Shown one piece after another: positions 48,148 to 61,630 of a DNA stretch of 64,000 nt. A program made the position numbers and the translations under genes. The stretch is from Dryas octopetala. Taxonomy: Eukaryota > Streptophyta > Magnoliopsida > Rosales > Rosaceae. Under the pieces are notes generated by a model, which did no database searches, was not told the origin of the DNA, and saw only the letters and a program-made list of their open reading frames with translations. The DNA is taken from contig OY992839.1 of assembly GCA_963921425.1 (NCBI GenBank), forward strand, positions 1,366,501-1,430,500, written 5' to 3'. Each line of letters opens with the position of its first letter. The first letter of the stretch is position 1.

Positions 48148-49887
48148 ATGGACCTGCTAAAGCAAGAGATTCTCAAGAAACGGCAGAGACTCGCCGAAGA
48201 CACCGGCGGGAAGCGAGTCTTCAAGCGCTTCGAGATCGAACAGAAGCAAATCCAGAAGCTTCGGGAGGAAGAGAAGCGCGAATTAGAAGCCAAAGCCCAG
48301 CGCCAAACCACCACCTCCACCGCCACCACAACCACCGCCAATTCCGCCGCCAAATCAAACCCTAATTCAACTCCCATCGCCGCCTCGGCAAGCACCTCCT
48401 CCTCCGCCGCCACGACCTCCAAATCCCTAACAGACGAGCAAAACATCGACAAGATCAACCTCCCCAGACAGGAAGTCATCCGCCGCCTCCGGCTCCTCAA
48501 GCAGCCCATCACTCTCTTCGGCGAAGACGACGACGCTCGGCTCGAGCGGCTCAAGTACGTGTTGAAGGCCGGTCTGTTCGAGGTCGACAGCGACATGACG
48601 GAGGGGCAGACGAACGACTTCCTCCGCGACATCGCGGAGCTGAGGAAGCGGCAGAAGTCGGGGATTTTGAGCGACCGGAAGCGGCAGAAGGCCGACGCCG
48701 ACAGCGCGATGGTGGAGGACGGCAACGGCGGGGGACGTGACGATGAGCTGAGCGACGGGTGGTCGAGCGGCGTCGACGCCGATAAAGACTTGAAGCGAAT
48801 GAAGGCGAATTTCGAGGAGTTGTGTGAGGTGGATAAGATTCTGGTGTTCTTCAAGAGGCTGTTGAATGAGTGGAACCAGGAGCTGCGTGAGATGCCAGAT
48901 GTTGAGAAGCGAACTGCGAAAGGAAAGGCCATGGTTGCCACTTTTAAGCAATGCGCGCGGTACCTGCATCCTCTGTTCAAGTTTTGTAGGAAGAAGGTAG
49001 GTGAATTATTGCTTTTGATGCTTTAAATGCTGTTTGGAATATATTGTTTTAGTTCAATTCAATCATATTTGGTGCAAAGTCTGAAACTTTAGTGGAATTG
49101 AACACTTGTCTGAATATGATCCTCACCATTATATTAAGCTTGAACTAAGAGAAACTCAAAACCATTGCTTTTTTTGTGTAAAACCGCATGAATGGTCTCA
49201 CAATTTAGAACCCTAGTAGCCCTAGGTCCCTGTGAATGATACCCATCTTAACATCCCACATATGCAACATTGGTCTGGGAAATGCAGTGGAGGCTCTGTA
49301 GTTGCTTATAGTTGAAAACAGATGTTGCTTGAGAATAGAGATGGCTTTATGTAATCTGTTTCATGCCTTGCAACTTTCAAGGTCTTAATAATTGTGGTTT
49401 TAATTTCTATTACACAATTTATGTATAGTGCATACTGTATCATTTAATTCGTATAATATAATTCTATGTGCAGATCCTTCCAGATGATATTCGGCAAGCT
49501 TTGATGGTGGTGGTTGAATGCTGCATGAAGCGAGACTACCTAGCAGCAATGGACCAGTACATTAAGATGGCTATTGGGAATGCACCGTGGCCAATTGGAG
49601 TCACTATGGTTGGTATCCATGAACGTTCAGCGCGCGAGAAAATCTACACCAACAGTGTTGCTCACATTATGAATGATGAAACAACTCGCAAGTACTTGCA
49701 GTCAGTCAAGAGATTGATGACCTTCTGCCAACGACGCTACCCGGCCATGCCATCAAAGGCAGTTGAGTTCAACAGCTTGGCTAATGGTAGCGACTTGCAG
49801 TCGCTGCTAGCATCGGAGAGGGCCAATGGCGGTACTCAAGCCACAGAGGAAAGGCTTTGGATAATGCCAGCTCCAAAGGAGTGTTAG
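48148..49887 (+). CDS. PRP18: Pre-mRNA-splicing factor 18
   Basis: Exons 48148-48996 and 49474-49887 encode 420 residues. Prp18 acts in the second transesterification step of splicing, with Slu7, in the spliceosome. The N-terminus is a charged coiled region (KKRQRLAEDTGGKRVFKRFE), then a Thr/Ala/Ser-rich low-complexity linker (53-93), then the SFM-type motif around INLPRQEVIRRLRLLKQPITLFGE (103-125). The C-terminal half is the helical Prp18 domain, including WNQELREMPD, CARYLHPLFKFCRKK, LPDDIRQALM, YIKMAIGNAPWPIGVTMVGIHER and HIMNDETTRKYLQS. Exon 1 is GC-rich at its 5' end. The last 40 coding bases and the 3' flank recur about 450 bp downstream. Confidence 0.95.
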
Positions 49888-50477
49888 CCATGTATGCGAT
49901 GATATTTTGTTGAACGAGTAATGACATGTGAATTTTTCTTAATGCCATTATATCTCAGGATATTGGGTGGAGGAAGAGTATTTTGAAAGTACTGCATAAT
50001 CATAATTAGCTAGACAAAATGAAAACCATGTTAAGTGTTTTGTGTTCCTAGTCCTACTCTGAAGTTATACGGTCTGTCTCACCTTCCTTGCAATTGTGGT
50101 GTGCCTTTACTGGCCTGCCTTCACTAACTGGGCCGCGGGTAATTAATTCAGAGGGTTTGTCTCACCGATGCTCTGTTTATACCTTGAGTATAATTTAGGA
50201 CCTCCCAATGTACTGCTCAACACTAACACCATTCATTGTGGGTTGAGCTCCACATAGATCAGATCAGGCCTTCTGCCTCTGAACTTTCAGTTCTAAGGGA
50301 AAGGCGTTGGATAATGCCTGCTCCAAAGGAGAGCTAGCCAGCCATGTATCATGTGTGAATTTTCTTAATCCATCATATTTCTTGGTATTGTGGGATTGAT
50401 TAATATGAATGCAGGAAGAAATATTTGGAAAGGACTGCATGATTAACTAGACAAACTGAAAAGTGAAAACATGTTAA
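49846..50477 (+). repeat. Duplicated 3' end of PRP18
   Basis: Segment 49846-50035 (last coding bases plus 3' flank) is repeated at 50297-50477. Both contain GGATAATGCC followed by GCTCCAAAGGAG, then a stop, then ATGTAT, GTGTGAATTTT or GTGAATTTTTCTTAAT, and AAAACATGTTAAG or AAAACCATGTTAAG. In the second copy the reading frame still ends at the same place (TGT TAG became AGC TAG). The copy has no upstream exon, so it is a partial duplicate. Confidence 0.75.
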
Positions 50478-51245
50478 GAATTTAGGATTTAGCTTGTATT
50501 ATTTTGTTTTTCTTCTCTTTTTTTCTTAGGAAGAAAGAAGCTAGTGTGAGGAGCTAAAGCACTAGGATTTTTATTGACATTTTTTGGCTTATGAAAATGT
50601 TCTACACACAGCTTTTGCACGATCATTTTTTCAAAGGTCCATTGATTTTAAGTACCAAATTATAATATTTTTTTATTTTAACTACTAAAACATTTATGTT
50701 ATTTCACTTTAAGTACTAAATTTCAGTTTAAGTACTAACTTTAAAAAACATGATTATATCGAACTGTGACTGTCTAACAATCATAACTTTTTTATTGATT
50801 TGTTGTTTTTTCAATATTTGCAAGGCTTGAACTTTAATGTTTAGTCTTTGGGTTATAGGACTTCATCCCCAAACCTAAATCAAAATTATGAAACCCTTAA
50901 AATTTTTGATTTTTTATAAATTTTACATAGTCACAACTGTGACTGTTCGACAATTACAACTATAACTGTTTGACAGTTACAACTGTATAACAAACTGATT
51001 TGTGACATAATCCAAAATGTTTTACTCTAGGTTAGTACCTAAACTAAAAAAAATTAGTGTCTTACTGCTTTACTAAAAAATTATTGATATTTGGTATTTA
51101 ATCTTAATTTTCTAATTTTTCAATCAATAATCATTAATAATTGATATTCACTAATCTCGAGTAACACCTTTTATCCAGTAGACATTACAGAACTTGCTAA
51201 TGCATGGAAAGATAGAGAGACAACTTTGGTAATGTGATATCAAGA
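49888..51245. other. Convergent intergenic region with partial duplicate and foldback
   Basis: It contains the PRP18 3' flank, the duplicated 3' end at 50297-50477 and an inverted-repeat AT-rich segment at about 50636-51110. No independent gene is supported. Confidence 0.5.
50636..51110. mobile_element. Possible degenerate foldback element
   Basis: GATTTTAAGTACCAAATTATAAT near 50643 is matched in inverted order by a TTGATATTTGGTATTTAATC-like segment near 51085. Inner motifs (TTAAGTACTAA and TTAGTACCTAAACT) also pair. ACTGTGACTGT motifs cluster in the middle. No target duplication was found and the ends are unclear. Confidence 0.35.
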
Positions 51246-52402
51246 TTATTGGGTCTTCCCCAAACCAAAGGTGTCTTCAACGCCATTAGTCACCTTCCTC
51301 CTCCGCTCAGCAATCATATCTGCATATGCCTGACAAATCAAAGAAATACTCAAAAAGGGCAATAATACTTTGTTTTCTTCTTTCAGTCTTTGGCAGAAAG
51401 AATTCGCATATAAAAGTAATCTCAGTGGAGAAGTGGTAAGGTCTGAAGTCTGAACCTTTGGGTAAGAATACAAAAAGATGTACCACCATGTGCCAATTAG
51501 TAAGGCTGCCAAGGTTGTGACTAAAAATGATTGCAGAATCAGCCAGCTACAGGCAATCACTAGCAGCCCAGTCAGTGTAATCGTCCATGGTTGACACCTA
51601 GAAACAAAATTGCAAATAGGAACCAAAATCATCCATGAATGAAGCACAACCACATATGCAAAAGAGCCCAGAAAGGTTACAACTTGCAAGCAATTGAGTC
51701 CAGAATTATACATATAATGGGCACAAAAGACGAACCAGAAAACAACTTCTTTTCATTTACAAGGATAACCTGAAAACTCAGTTCCAACACAGTCCACCAA
51801 GCTATAAAGGAACATAGAGAAATGAACAAAAAACCCAAACCAAAATTAAAGTTCTTGAAAATAAAGAGCTAGAAATTTCAAACTACTGGGCAGTGTAAAT
51901 CCAAAAGAATCAATATTTAAACAAAAAAATTGTATGTTGGAAAACATGAAAGGTAAACCAAATTTTCAGTCAAGAATAGAGCAAATAGCCTACAAATGGC
52001 GGCGAACAAAAACGCAATAGAAACAATTAAAGGGTGAACTAAAAACGGTTAAAGAGTGTTGATTATGAAATAACAGTGAACAATAAGGAAGACCCAGAAA
52101 AGGAAGCCTCACCAGGATGGTTTAGTGTCCCAAACAGAGTCATATTCGAGAGAAAGGTAGTTCATGTAGCCATCCATATCATCAACAACACCGCTTTCAT
52201 CCAAGAACTGAGACTCTTTTGGGTCAACTGAATTGCTACGAAAAACAACATCTTTGCTGCGAAACCTTCTTGATGTTGGAGAAGTTAAAGAGATGTGTGG
52301 CCAGAAAATGGGGTTGGGTTTGCAGAGATGGGTTTGTGAAGAGGCGATATGGGGTCGTAGCGGAGCATAGAGGTACAGAGGGAAGAGAGAGATAGTTCCC
52401 AT
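51246..52402 (-). CDS. Small plastid-type membrane protein of unknown function (DUF6737-like)
   Basis: Exons 52402-52113, 51597-51456 and 51329-51246 encode 171 residues. Residues 1 to about 65 look like a plastid transit peptide (Ser/Pro/Arg-rich, few acids). The mature part has the block SVWDTKPSWCQPWTITLTG, two hydrophobic segments (about residues 103-137) separated by a short turn, the sequence GTWWYIFLYSYP, and a basic-then-acidic tail (ERRRKVTNGVEDTFG). The WCQPW motif resembles a small family shared with cyanobacteria (DUF6737 as I recall it), so a thylakoid or envelope location is likely. No function is known to me. From memory, Arabidopsis At4g02725 is the neighbour of WDR5b and may be the orthologue. 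Confidence 0.8.
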
Positions 52403-52895
52403 TTTGTCACTGTCATAGTAGAACCAAAAATATCTATCTGCAGGACTTTATAATGCTTGCTTTGGTTATAGGCTTACAGCCCTGTTCACTAACTTGGGCT
52501 GGGACTGTTGTTTTGTCTTGCTGGGTCGTATACATTATACACAAATGTGTGCCCTGAGTTCAATGACCAATTGACATATCAATTGTGTAATATACTCATA
52601 TCCTCGATTTTTCCTGGACAGTATTTTGAGTTTTAACTATAAATTTATGCACAAGTCAACAAAATTTCATATCCATATATTAAAGAACTAGCTAGTGACC
52701 ACACTAAAATGAATCGAGTTTGACATTCAAAGAGAAACAAGTCCAAACATAGGTGTGAAATGTGAAAGTTGAATGTTTACAGCTCTACCATAATCTATCT
52801 GTATAATCTCATATTCCTCATTGGATACTAATGTTTACAACAAGGGAAAAATGGTTGTGAAGTATTATAACATCTGAAAGCTTCATGATACGTTA

Positions 52896-54288
<1,393 letters not shown>

Positions 54289-54356
54289 TCATCTTCTTTC
54301 TATCAAGGAAATTTATAAATGGACGACTAAATCTTGTATGGGGCACGAGTCCCGCC

Positions 54357-55649
54357 TAGGGGTGTGATTTGGATTGAAAAATTCGAATCCGACCGATTCC
54401 TATCCGAAAATTTCCAATTTTATTTCGAATCCGAAATTGCCGAATCCGAAAATGCCGAAATCCGAAAATTTCGAAAAAAATTGGATTGAAATTGGAATGT
54501 TTATGTAAATTCCGATTCCAATCCGAATTCCGATCCAAAAAATTCTGAAATGTTCCGAAGGCATTCCGATCCAATATTTCCAAAATTATGCCAATTTATT
54601 CCATATTATATATTTTATCATTTATTTAGTATGATACATATAACATATATTTTAAAAAAGATGACTAATACTATTAATATAAACATATGTACATTATAAA
54701 TATATGTGTATCATAATAACATAAATGGTAAGTTGGTAACACAAACATGCACCCACATTTTCCGTACATGTAATCACTATTTTTTTTTTATTAGGGAGGG
54801 GAATTGAAGATATGGAGCAATTCTACAGTTATTCCAACTGGAATATCCCACCAATTGTAATTACTAATTACTAAATATTTAAGCTTATTATTTTCAAAAT
54901 TTCAAACATGATATATATATATATATATATATATGTGAGTAACATGTATCTACTAATGACATTTATTCTAACAATGTTGGATGAGCTCCAAAGATTAATC
55001 CCCCACCTCTAAGATATGTGCTATTAAGCCTATTATACATTTATAGTGACATTTATTTCTCTTATATAATATGTATGTTATAATATATACCATTAAACAT
55101 ACACAATATATATCATACATAATTTATTTCTTAACATACATAATCTAGCAATGAAAAACTTGCTAAATTGCATCTTTTTTTTCCTTCTTTTCTAGATTTT
55201 TTTTATGGTAATGGTATGAGATGGTATGGTTCTAAATGTTATTTAAATTAATATTTTGAATTTTCTTTTTAAATTGGACATATATTTTAATTACATTTTA
55301 ATATAAATATTGAAATGCATCATAATCTATTGTCTTTTAATTTTTGTTTGTTTGTTAATTTCATCATTATTCTAAAAAAAAATCCAAACATGTTCTAAAA
55401 AATATTATGAAAATGTGAAAATTCCGATTTTTTATTCGAAAATTTCAAATTTTATCCGAAAGTTCCGAAAATGTTATATTCCGAAAAATTCCGAAAATTC
55501 CGAGAAATCCGAAAATTCCGAATCGGAATGAGATGTTGAAATTCCGATTTTTTGGAATGGAAATTGGAACATAAATTTCATTCCAAAATTTTTTAGATTG
55601 GAATTGGAACACCCTATTTCCGATCCGATCCGGCCGAAACACACCCCTA
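54357..55649. mobile_element. hAT-type non-autonomous transposon
   Basis: The ends are inverted repeats: TAGGGGTGTGATTTGG on the left, and TAGGGGTGTGTTTCGG when the right end is reverse-complemented. A perfect 8-bp duplication GTCCCGCC flanks both ends (54349-54356 and 55650-55657), as expected for hAT insertion. Subterminal regions on both sides (about 54380-54580 and 55430-55630) are packed with CCGAAAATT and ATTCCGAT motifs that could bind transposase. The 1,293-bp interior is AT-rich with no transposase frame. It is inserted between WDR5b and SKIP17, close to the WDR5b promoter. Confidence 0.85.
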
Positions 55650-55657
55650 GTCCCGCC

Positions 55658-56810
55658 TCATGTGAGAGATGATTGAAGAGTAAATGGACCTCTCTCGTTA
55701 CTCACTCCACCTCCAAATACTATTTAGTATTTACCTTTAAGAAAAATTTAAACAACCAAAAAATACCGATTGTTTTGACATGATATGAGTATTAACGCGC
55801 TTGTGAGTAAAATTACGGTTACGTCTAATCACGTATTGAAAGATAATGAAAGAATAATGCCAAATGAACCACAGTGAATCGCAAGTTTAGATATTTTGCA
55901 TAGGTTTAGTTTAGTAATAATACTTGTCGAGATGCAAAAATATAATTCATTCATGATTCAATCAACAGATTTTGCCCGCATATGGGCTACTGCTACAAAG
56001 ATAATACACTGTTGGCTGTTGGGGGCTCATTTAATCAAATACAAAACGAACTAAATTGAGCTGAAAGCATCCACCAACAATCTCATGATTAACAAGGTAT
56101 ACATTTGACTACAAAAGGAAAGCTCAAGGATTAAAACAAAAAAACGAGGAAAATCGGATAAATGGGAAGAAAAAAGCCACCAGTGAACTTGATATACCAA
56201 ATTGGGATTCTCTAGGTTCGCCCACACAAGGCTGTTCAATGGACAAGGATGATGATATTGATATGGCACGCCTACCATCCACAAGTCTATTTGTCATTCA
56301 AAGTTAAGCTGGCATCTCATATACGCCTCCCCCTCACTTTTGTAGGCATAAGAGCACTCTGTTAGAGGATGCACAAGGATATATGTAAGTAGTGTGAACC
56401 TACTAAAAATTACAATGAACCATGCATCATATAAAGTGCAAGAAACATAGGTCTCCATGTTTATGTTTCCACATGAGTCTTCTTAAATTCACAGATCATC
56501 ATGGTATATGCGATTTAAAACAAATCTACGAGCTACTGACAGATACAAGAAGTATGCATGCACACATGCATTATGTACACCTCGAGCATGGATCCCTACT
56601 GGCTACCCAATAGTTCTCTCATCCTCAATAAGTCTACGATCATTTGCAGGAATTCATCTTGAAGAGCACAAGAACCATAACATACTCTTCAAGAACCATA
56701 ACATACTGTGTAAAATTGATGTAATCTCAAGCAATGAAACTAAAATAATCCCAAACAAGATCACCCTACATACAAACTACAACCTGCTGCAACTGCTTAT
56801 TTTTCATATG

Positions 56811-56862
<52 letters not shown>

Positions 56863-56918
56863 GTACATGATCCATTGGTGACCACGGATTTCAATCCTTG
56901 CCATACTTGGTACTTCTC
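55658..56918. other. Intergenic region downstream of SKIP17
   Basis: This should contain the SKIP17 3' UTR. A TG/GA compound microsatellite lies at 56811-56861. No gene is supported. Confidence 0.5.
56811..56861 (+). repeat. Compound (TG)n(GA)n microsatellite
   Basis: A TG run to about 56841 switches directly to a GA run ending near 56861. It lies about 60-100 bp beyond the SKIP17 stop codon, probably in the 3' UTR. Confidence 0.9.
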
Positions 56919-59900
56919 CTACACAGCCAGAAAGTCTACCTCATCTGAGCTTTCCTCATAAACTACATAACCAGCATCTCGAGCATCCTCGTTTCCACTT
57001 CCATGATCACTATTGTAACTGCTCTCAGAAAAACTCACAAACATTGAACTATCTGATGATTGACTGCTCATCTGTGATGGTAGACTTATATCACTATACG
57101 GCTCGCTGTCAAACATTTGATCAACGTCGATGTAACTGTAAAACAATTCAGAACCCAAGACAATAATGATAAGCATATTTTCAAATACCTATTACTTTTA
57201 TATTTGAAAAATAAAATAAAATAAAGAACAGAAAACAGAAAATTGAAGCATCAAGTACAACAGTTGAAGAATAAGTCAACCTTGCTTCTGATGGAAACTC
57301 AGCCAGCACAAAGAGATTAGGCCTTTCTTCCAACACCTGTTTTATGGGAATGGCACTGCACAATATTGACAAAATTATTCACTCATAAGATCTCTATGTG
57401 ATATGCTAGGAACTGAAGATCAGATGCCACCTTCAGCAAGGATGGTGGTTTAAGAGATGGGAGAGCTCTATTCCACTGCGTAACCCGACTACCCAACCAA
57501 AGGAAAATGGAAAAAAATCAATCCACAGGACAAGACCATTACCTCAAGCTGTAGCATCTGTCATACCAGTCACCCTCAGATGCCAAGCCTTCCCTATTAG
57601 ATATGTCCTGTTTGAGGCATTAGCCAAAGTCAGATTGGAAAAGTAAGCATCACACTGGAAGACTGGAACATTATAAGCAAGCTTACAAAAAGAATATGAT
57701 CAATTTCTATCGACCTACAAGATGTCTAAGGAACTTGAAATCCCCAGAATGAACTGCTGTCAACAACCGAGCAACTTCCACCTTCAAATGACAATTCAAG
57801 TTTCAGATATACATATAGAGAGAGAGAGAGGGAGAGGGGAGAGAGAGGGGAGGGACAGCTTGAAGTCATCACCACTTTGAGATGCATACAATCCCGTAAA
57901 ATCAAGACTTCCAGCAGATTCCCACCTGTGCTGTTTCCAAGGTTCCTAAGAAATAAAAATTTCACCTAAGTCTCAGGCATAGAGAGTTAATAAGAAGTCT
58001 TGTCCACTAAAGATAACTGACCTTAGAAATGCCCCTGTGATAGAGTAGGATGTTGAAAAATCAACGTACTTTAACTTCTTAAATCCCTGCACAAGTACCT
58101 AGAGATTAAATTTTGCAGTCTGACTAAAAGCAATTATCTTTCACCAATTTGGAACCCATTTTTGTATTCACACCACTAACCAAAGACATTATCCAGAAAA
58201 TAACCATGTATAGGAACAACAATGTAGAACAGTCTAAACAATGGATTAGGAATCCAAAAAAACCATTTACAAGGGAATTAATGTCTCCTGGACCTTTACT
58301 ATTATGGTCAGGTGTAGTTGAATAAGGACAATATAGAAAATAAAATAATTAAAAAATCAAACTCTTTTGACTAACCAAATCACAAAAGCATAGCCAATCT
58401 AACTTTCTGACTGAAAACACCAGCCATAACTGTAAAAGTTAAATTCTGACTGTCTCTCACTCTCTCTCTCTCACACACACAGCCATCACAAGCATAATAA
58501 GTTAATAACTCATACAGAAACTGCCTCAATATAATGTTATAAGTCGACTATTACACAAAACAATATAAGCCTTGCGACAATTATTGTTTCTCAAAATGCA
58601 CAAGATATACCTTAACTAGTGTACGAACTTTATAATCATGCAACTTAAACCCTCTGAGGGCCAATGAAGTCAGATGAGGGCAATTGTTCACAAGATCAAC
58701 ACAGGTTGGTGATTTCAAACTGTCATCTCTACCTGACATTCGGAAAATATATGTGTAAGTATATATTCCGAGGATATAAACCGGGGTTCCTCATGAAGAA
58801 GATGCCATACCTGATTTTGAGGATTCAAAGAACAAACGCTCTATAATGTGACAGTTTGCGCTCACCGACATCAATGTTTGCCTCAATTCAACATGACTAG
58901 AGATTGCACAAAAGTAAAATTCTTAAGTAAAATTCTTATACTATGATCCAACATAAAAGATTACGAAAGCAAAAACCGAAACTTACAGGCCAACGACTTC
59001 CAGATCAAGGAGAGATGGACAGGCCGCTAATGCCACACAAAGTGATGTATTATCCATTCTCTCAATATTGTAAAGGTGCAACCTTTTTAAAAGATACCTT
59101 TCATAACAAAAAGAATCATAAGACAATGAGGAAATTGCACAAACCAAATTTTCAAGTCATACAATTCAAGCATACCCTGGAGCACCACCATCCCCACCTA
59201 AAGGGCTTAAACAGGATCTAGTAAGAATGGATGACTCCTTCCCTTGTCTGGATCTCTTATCATTCCATGAAAAGTTGGATACATCTACAGAATTCCTGAT
59301 GGTATAAACTAACGGCTGAGAAGATCCAAGTGACGTAGTTGGGCCAGGAACTACACCAAGCTTAAGAGACCTGAATAATCAATTAAGAAGGAAGCATAAA
59401 TTATGAGATTACAAATGTCAACTACAGAAATTCTTCACAATTTTCACGAGGGCAAAAAATTATAGATTGTTAAGATTAAAGGATTTCTTGGGTAAAAAAC
59501 AAAAAAACTCTTACTGGAGAGATTTTCCAGCTCGGTGAATCATTGTGGAAACTACGGCATTGTTTACTTTTGGGACAACTGTTGTCAAGTCAATATTGGC
59601 ATAGCAAGAAGGATCCATGGCACATTTATTAAACATTGAACAAGTAGCTGCAGCATAGCATAGGCTTTGTGTATCAAGCATGGAAAATACCTGCATATCA
59701 CCACATGTACTCAGAGAATGCACTTCCTATCTAAATGTTCACAAATAAATACTAAACATTGATATATCCACAAAACGAATGACAAAATAGACATTTTTCT
59801 GTAAGAAAGTATTCAATATTGATTTGCATGTGGTGAGAACATTAATCACATATGGATTATGGAATCGCATAAACAGCAATCAACATGCAGATTAGAGACC

Positions 59901-60411
59901 AGACCATTGCGAAAACGCACAAATCGAAATTCGATTCGATTCGCGCATTGCAATTGCATTTCAATCAACTAAAAGAAGAAATTTCAATCGAATCACGAAA
60001 TTCGATAAATTGACCCGATCAAAAAACACTGGAATAATTTAGGTTAAAAACTGATTATTCTTTGGCAATAAAACTGAGACGTACTTTAATGGTGAGGTCG
60101 GGAGGGAGAACCCAGGCGAGCGAGTTGTGCTTGGAGGCGCGTTTTCTTGCAGAGCGTTTGGCGGCCTCGAGAAGCACGGAGCCCAACTGGAGCGCGCGAT
60201 CGATGAGCTTGGTCTGATCCGCATCGCAGGCCCTGGACTCGAGGAGCCGCTCGAACGAGACGTCGATGGCAAGAGGCTGCGAGTCCGAGAACTCGAGGAA
60301 CGTCTCGAGGAGCTGGTCCCGGTCGAACTGGTTCAGATTTGGGATTCTAGGGTTTTGGGAGGGGCAGGGTCGCTTCGCCATCGATGACGGGCTGTGCAGG
60401 AGGGTATCCAT
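56919..60411 (-). CDS. SKIP17: F-box/LRR protein of the SKIP17 type
   Basis: Twelve exons: 60411-60085, 59690-59515, 59370-59176, 59097-58987, 58896-58811, 58732-58611, 58086-58022, 57945-57873, 57781-57719, 57607-57543, 57355-57281, 57135-56919. They encode 524 residues. The F-box (about 99-140) starts with LAWVLPPDLTIKVFSMLD and spans intron 1. Leucine-rich repeat segments follow (RLHLYNIERMDNTSL, CPSLLDLEVVGL, CPHLTSLALRGFKL, LEVLILRDCMHLK, FLRHLDISNREGL). The C-terminus is acidic and Ser-rich. F-box proteins are substrate adaptors in SCF ubiquitin ligases. The name comes from similarity to the Arabidopsis SKP1-interacting protein 17 as I recall it; the target is unknown. All phases agree. 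Exon 8 end is placed after GTG. Confidence 0.88.
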
Positions 60412-61630
60412 AGCGGGTGGATATCAGAGGGAATAGAGAGTTTTTGGAGGTTGAGAGAAAGGGAATGAATGGGGTGTTCTTTCTCTGCCACGTGTATGTT
60501 GTGTGTGTGTTTGGAAGATAGCTGGCTCGGTAATTTTATCAGAGCCCCTGTAAATGACATGAAGGTACGATTACTATTCAACTGCATCCTATGCTTAAAA
60601 GATTTCATCAGGTGCAATCGCTCAAGCGAAAATGATGTAAGATCGCTAACGTGATTGTAAAGATTCCTGCCACGTACTTAGTTTAATTACGAAATTAATT
60701 TTATTTAAAAGTAATTTATAATTCATTTAAATCCATTTATTAATGGAGTTCATTAATTAAACCTTAAAATATTATTAATTGATGAAAATGTTAGTCAAAT
60801 TTTCTTCTTATTTTTTCAACCATCTTTACATGGGCAGATGGTGGGCTCTACAATATTGGACAATAATAGTATTTCCTCAGTTTCTTTATCAATATTTTTT
60901 TACCATTTATGTCACATGTTTTCATTTGGCTAAACACCTTTTATAAAACTAATATTAAGACTCGTTCATGTTTATATATTAAGTTTTAATTCTTAAATTT
61001 TGAGATGGTAATTATGTATCTAAAAATAAGCAACCATTTCGAAAATGAGATAAAAAAAAAGTTAGTAAGAGTTGCGGCAAAAAGCATTATTTTTCAATAA
61101 TAATGGGGTAGTTTGCGTGCCACATATGGGAACAAAAGTTTAGGAAAAAAATAGTTGATATAAATAGCATTTTCCTTGTTTTAATTATCCAAAAAAAAAA
61201 AAAACTATTGAGTTCTAACTTATTCATCTTTTCAAGTCCGATCATACTTCTCAAATCAGGGAAGGAGTGAAGCTACTCAAGAACGATTTAAGAATAAGCT
61301 GTTCAGCTCTTGTTTTCCATTAAACTTGGAGATTGAATAAGAGCAATTACTCATTCTTTTTGTAAAGAATGTGCATAGAAGGTGCCTCATATTCTTGGTA
61401 TGTAAATTTACATACAACTAGATTTTTCAGACCCATCTGCTGATAAATAAACACATAATAAATAAGCATTAAAACAACTAAGGGAAGAGGAGAAACAAAC
61501 ATCACCCTTAAAGACTCAATTACTGTATTTATCACATTCACATATGTTTCTTCTTCTCTAATCAAAAACATCAGTTTCAATATCAAGTTTTTGTCCACAC
61601 TCAGAAAATGAAAATACACACTTCTGGGTT
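60412..61630. other. Intergenic region
   Basis: The first part is the SKIP17 promoter; the last 200-300 bp should be the DUF868 3' UTR. AT-rich, with no supported gene. Confidence 0.5.

Noticed and set aside
48144..48980. Antisense 278-residue frame opposite PRP18 exon 1
   Set aside because: Ser/Arg-rich mirror of a GC-rich coding exon; the sense frame is an unmistakable Prp18.
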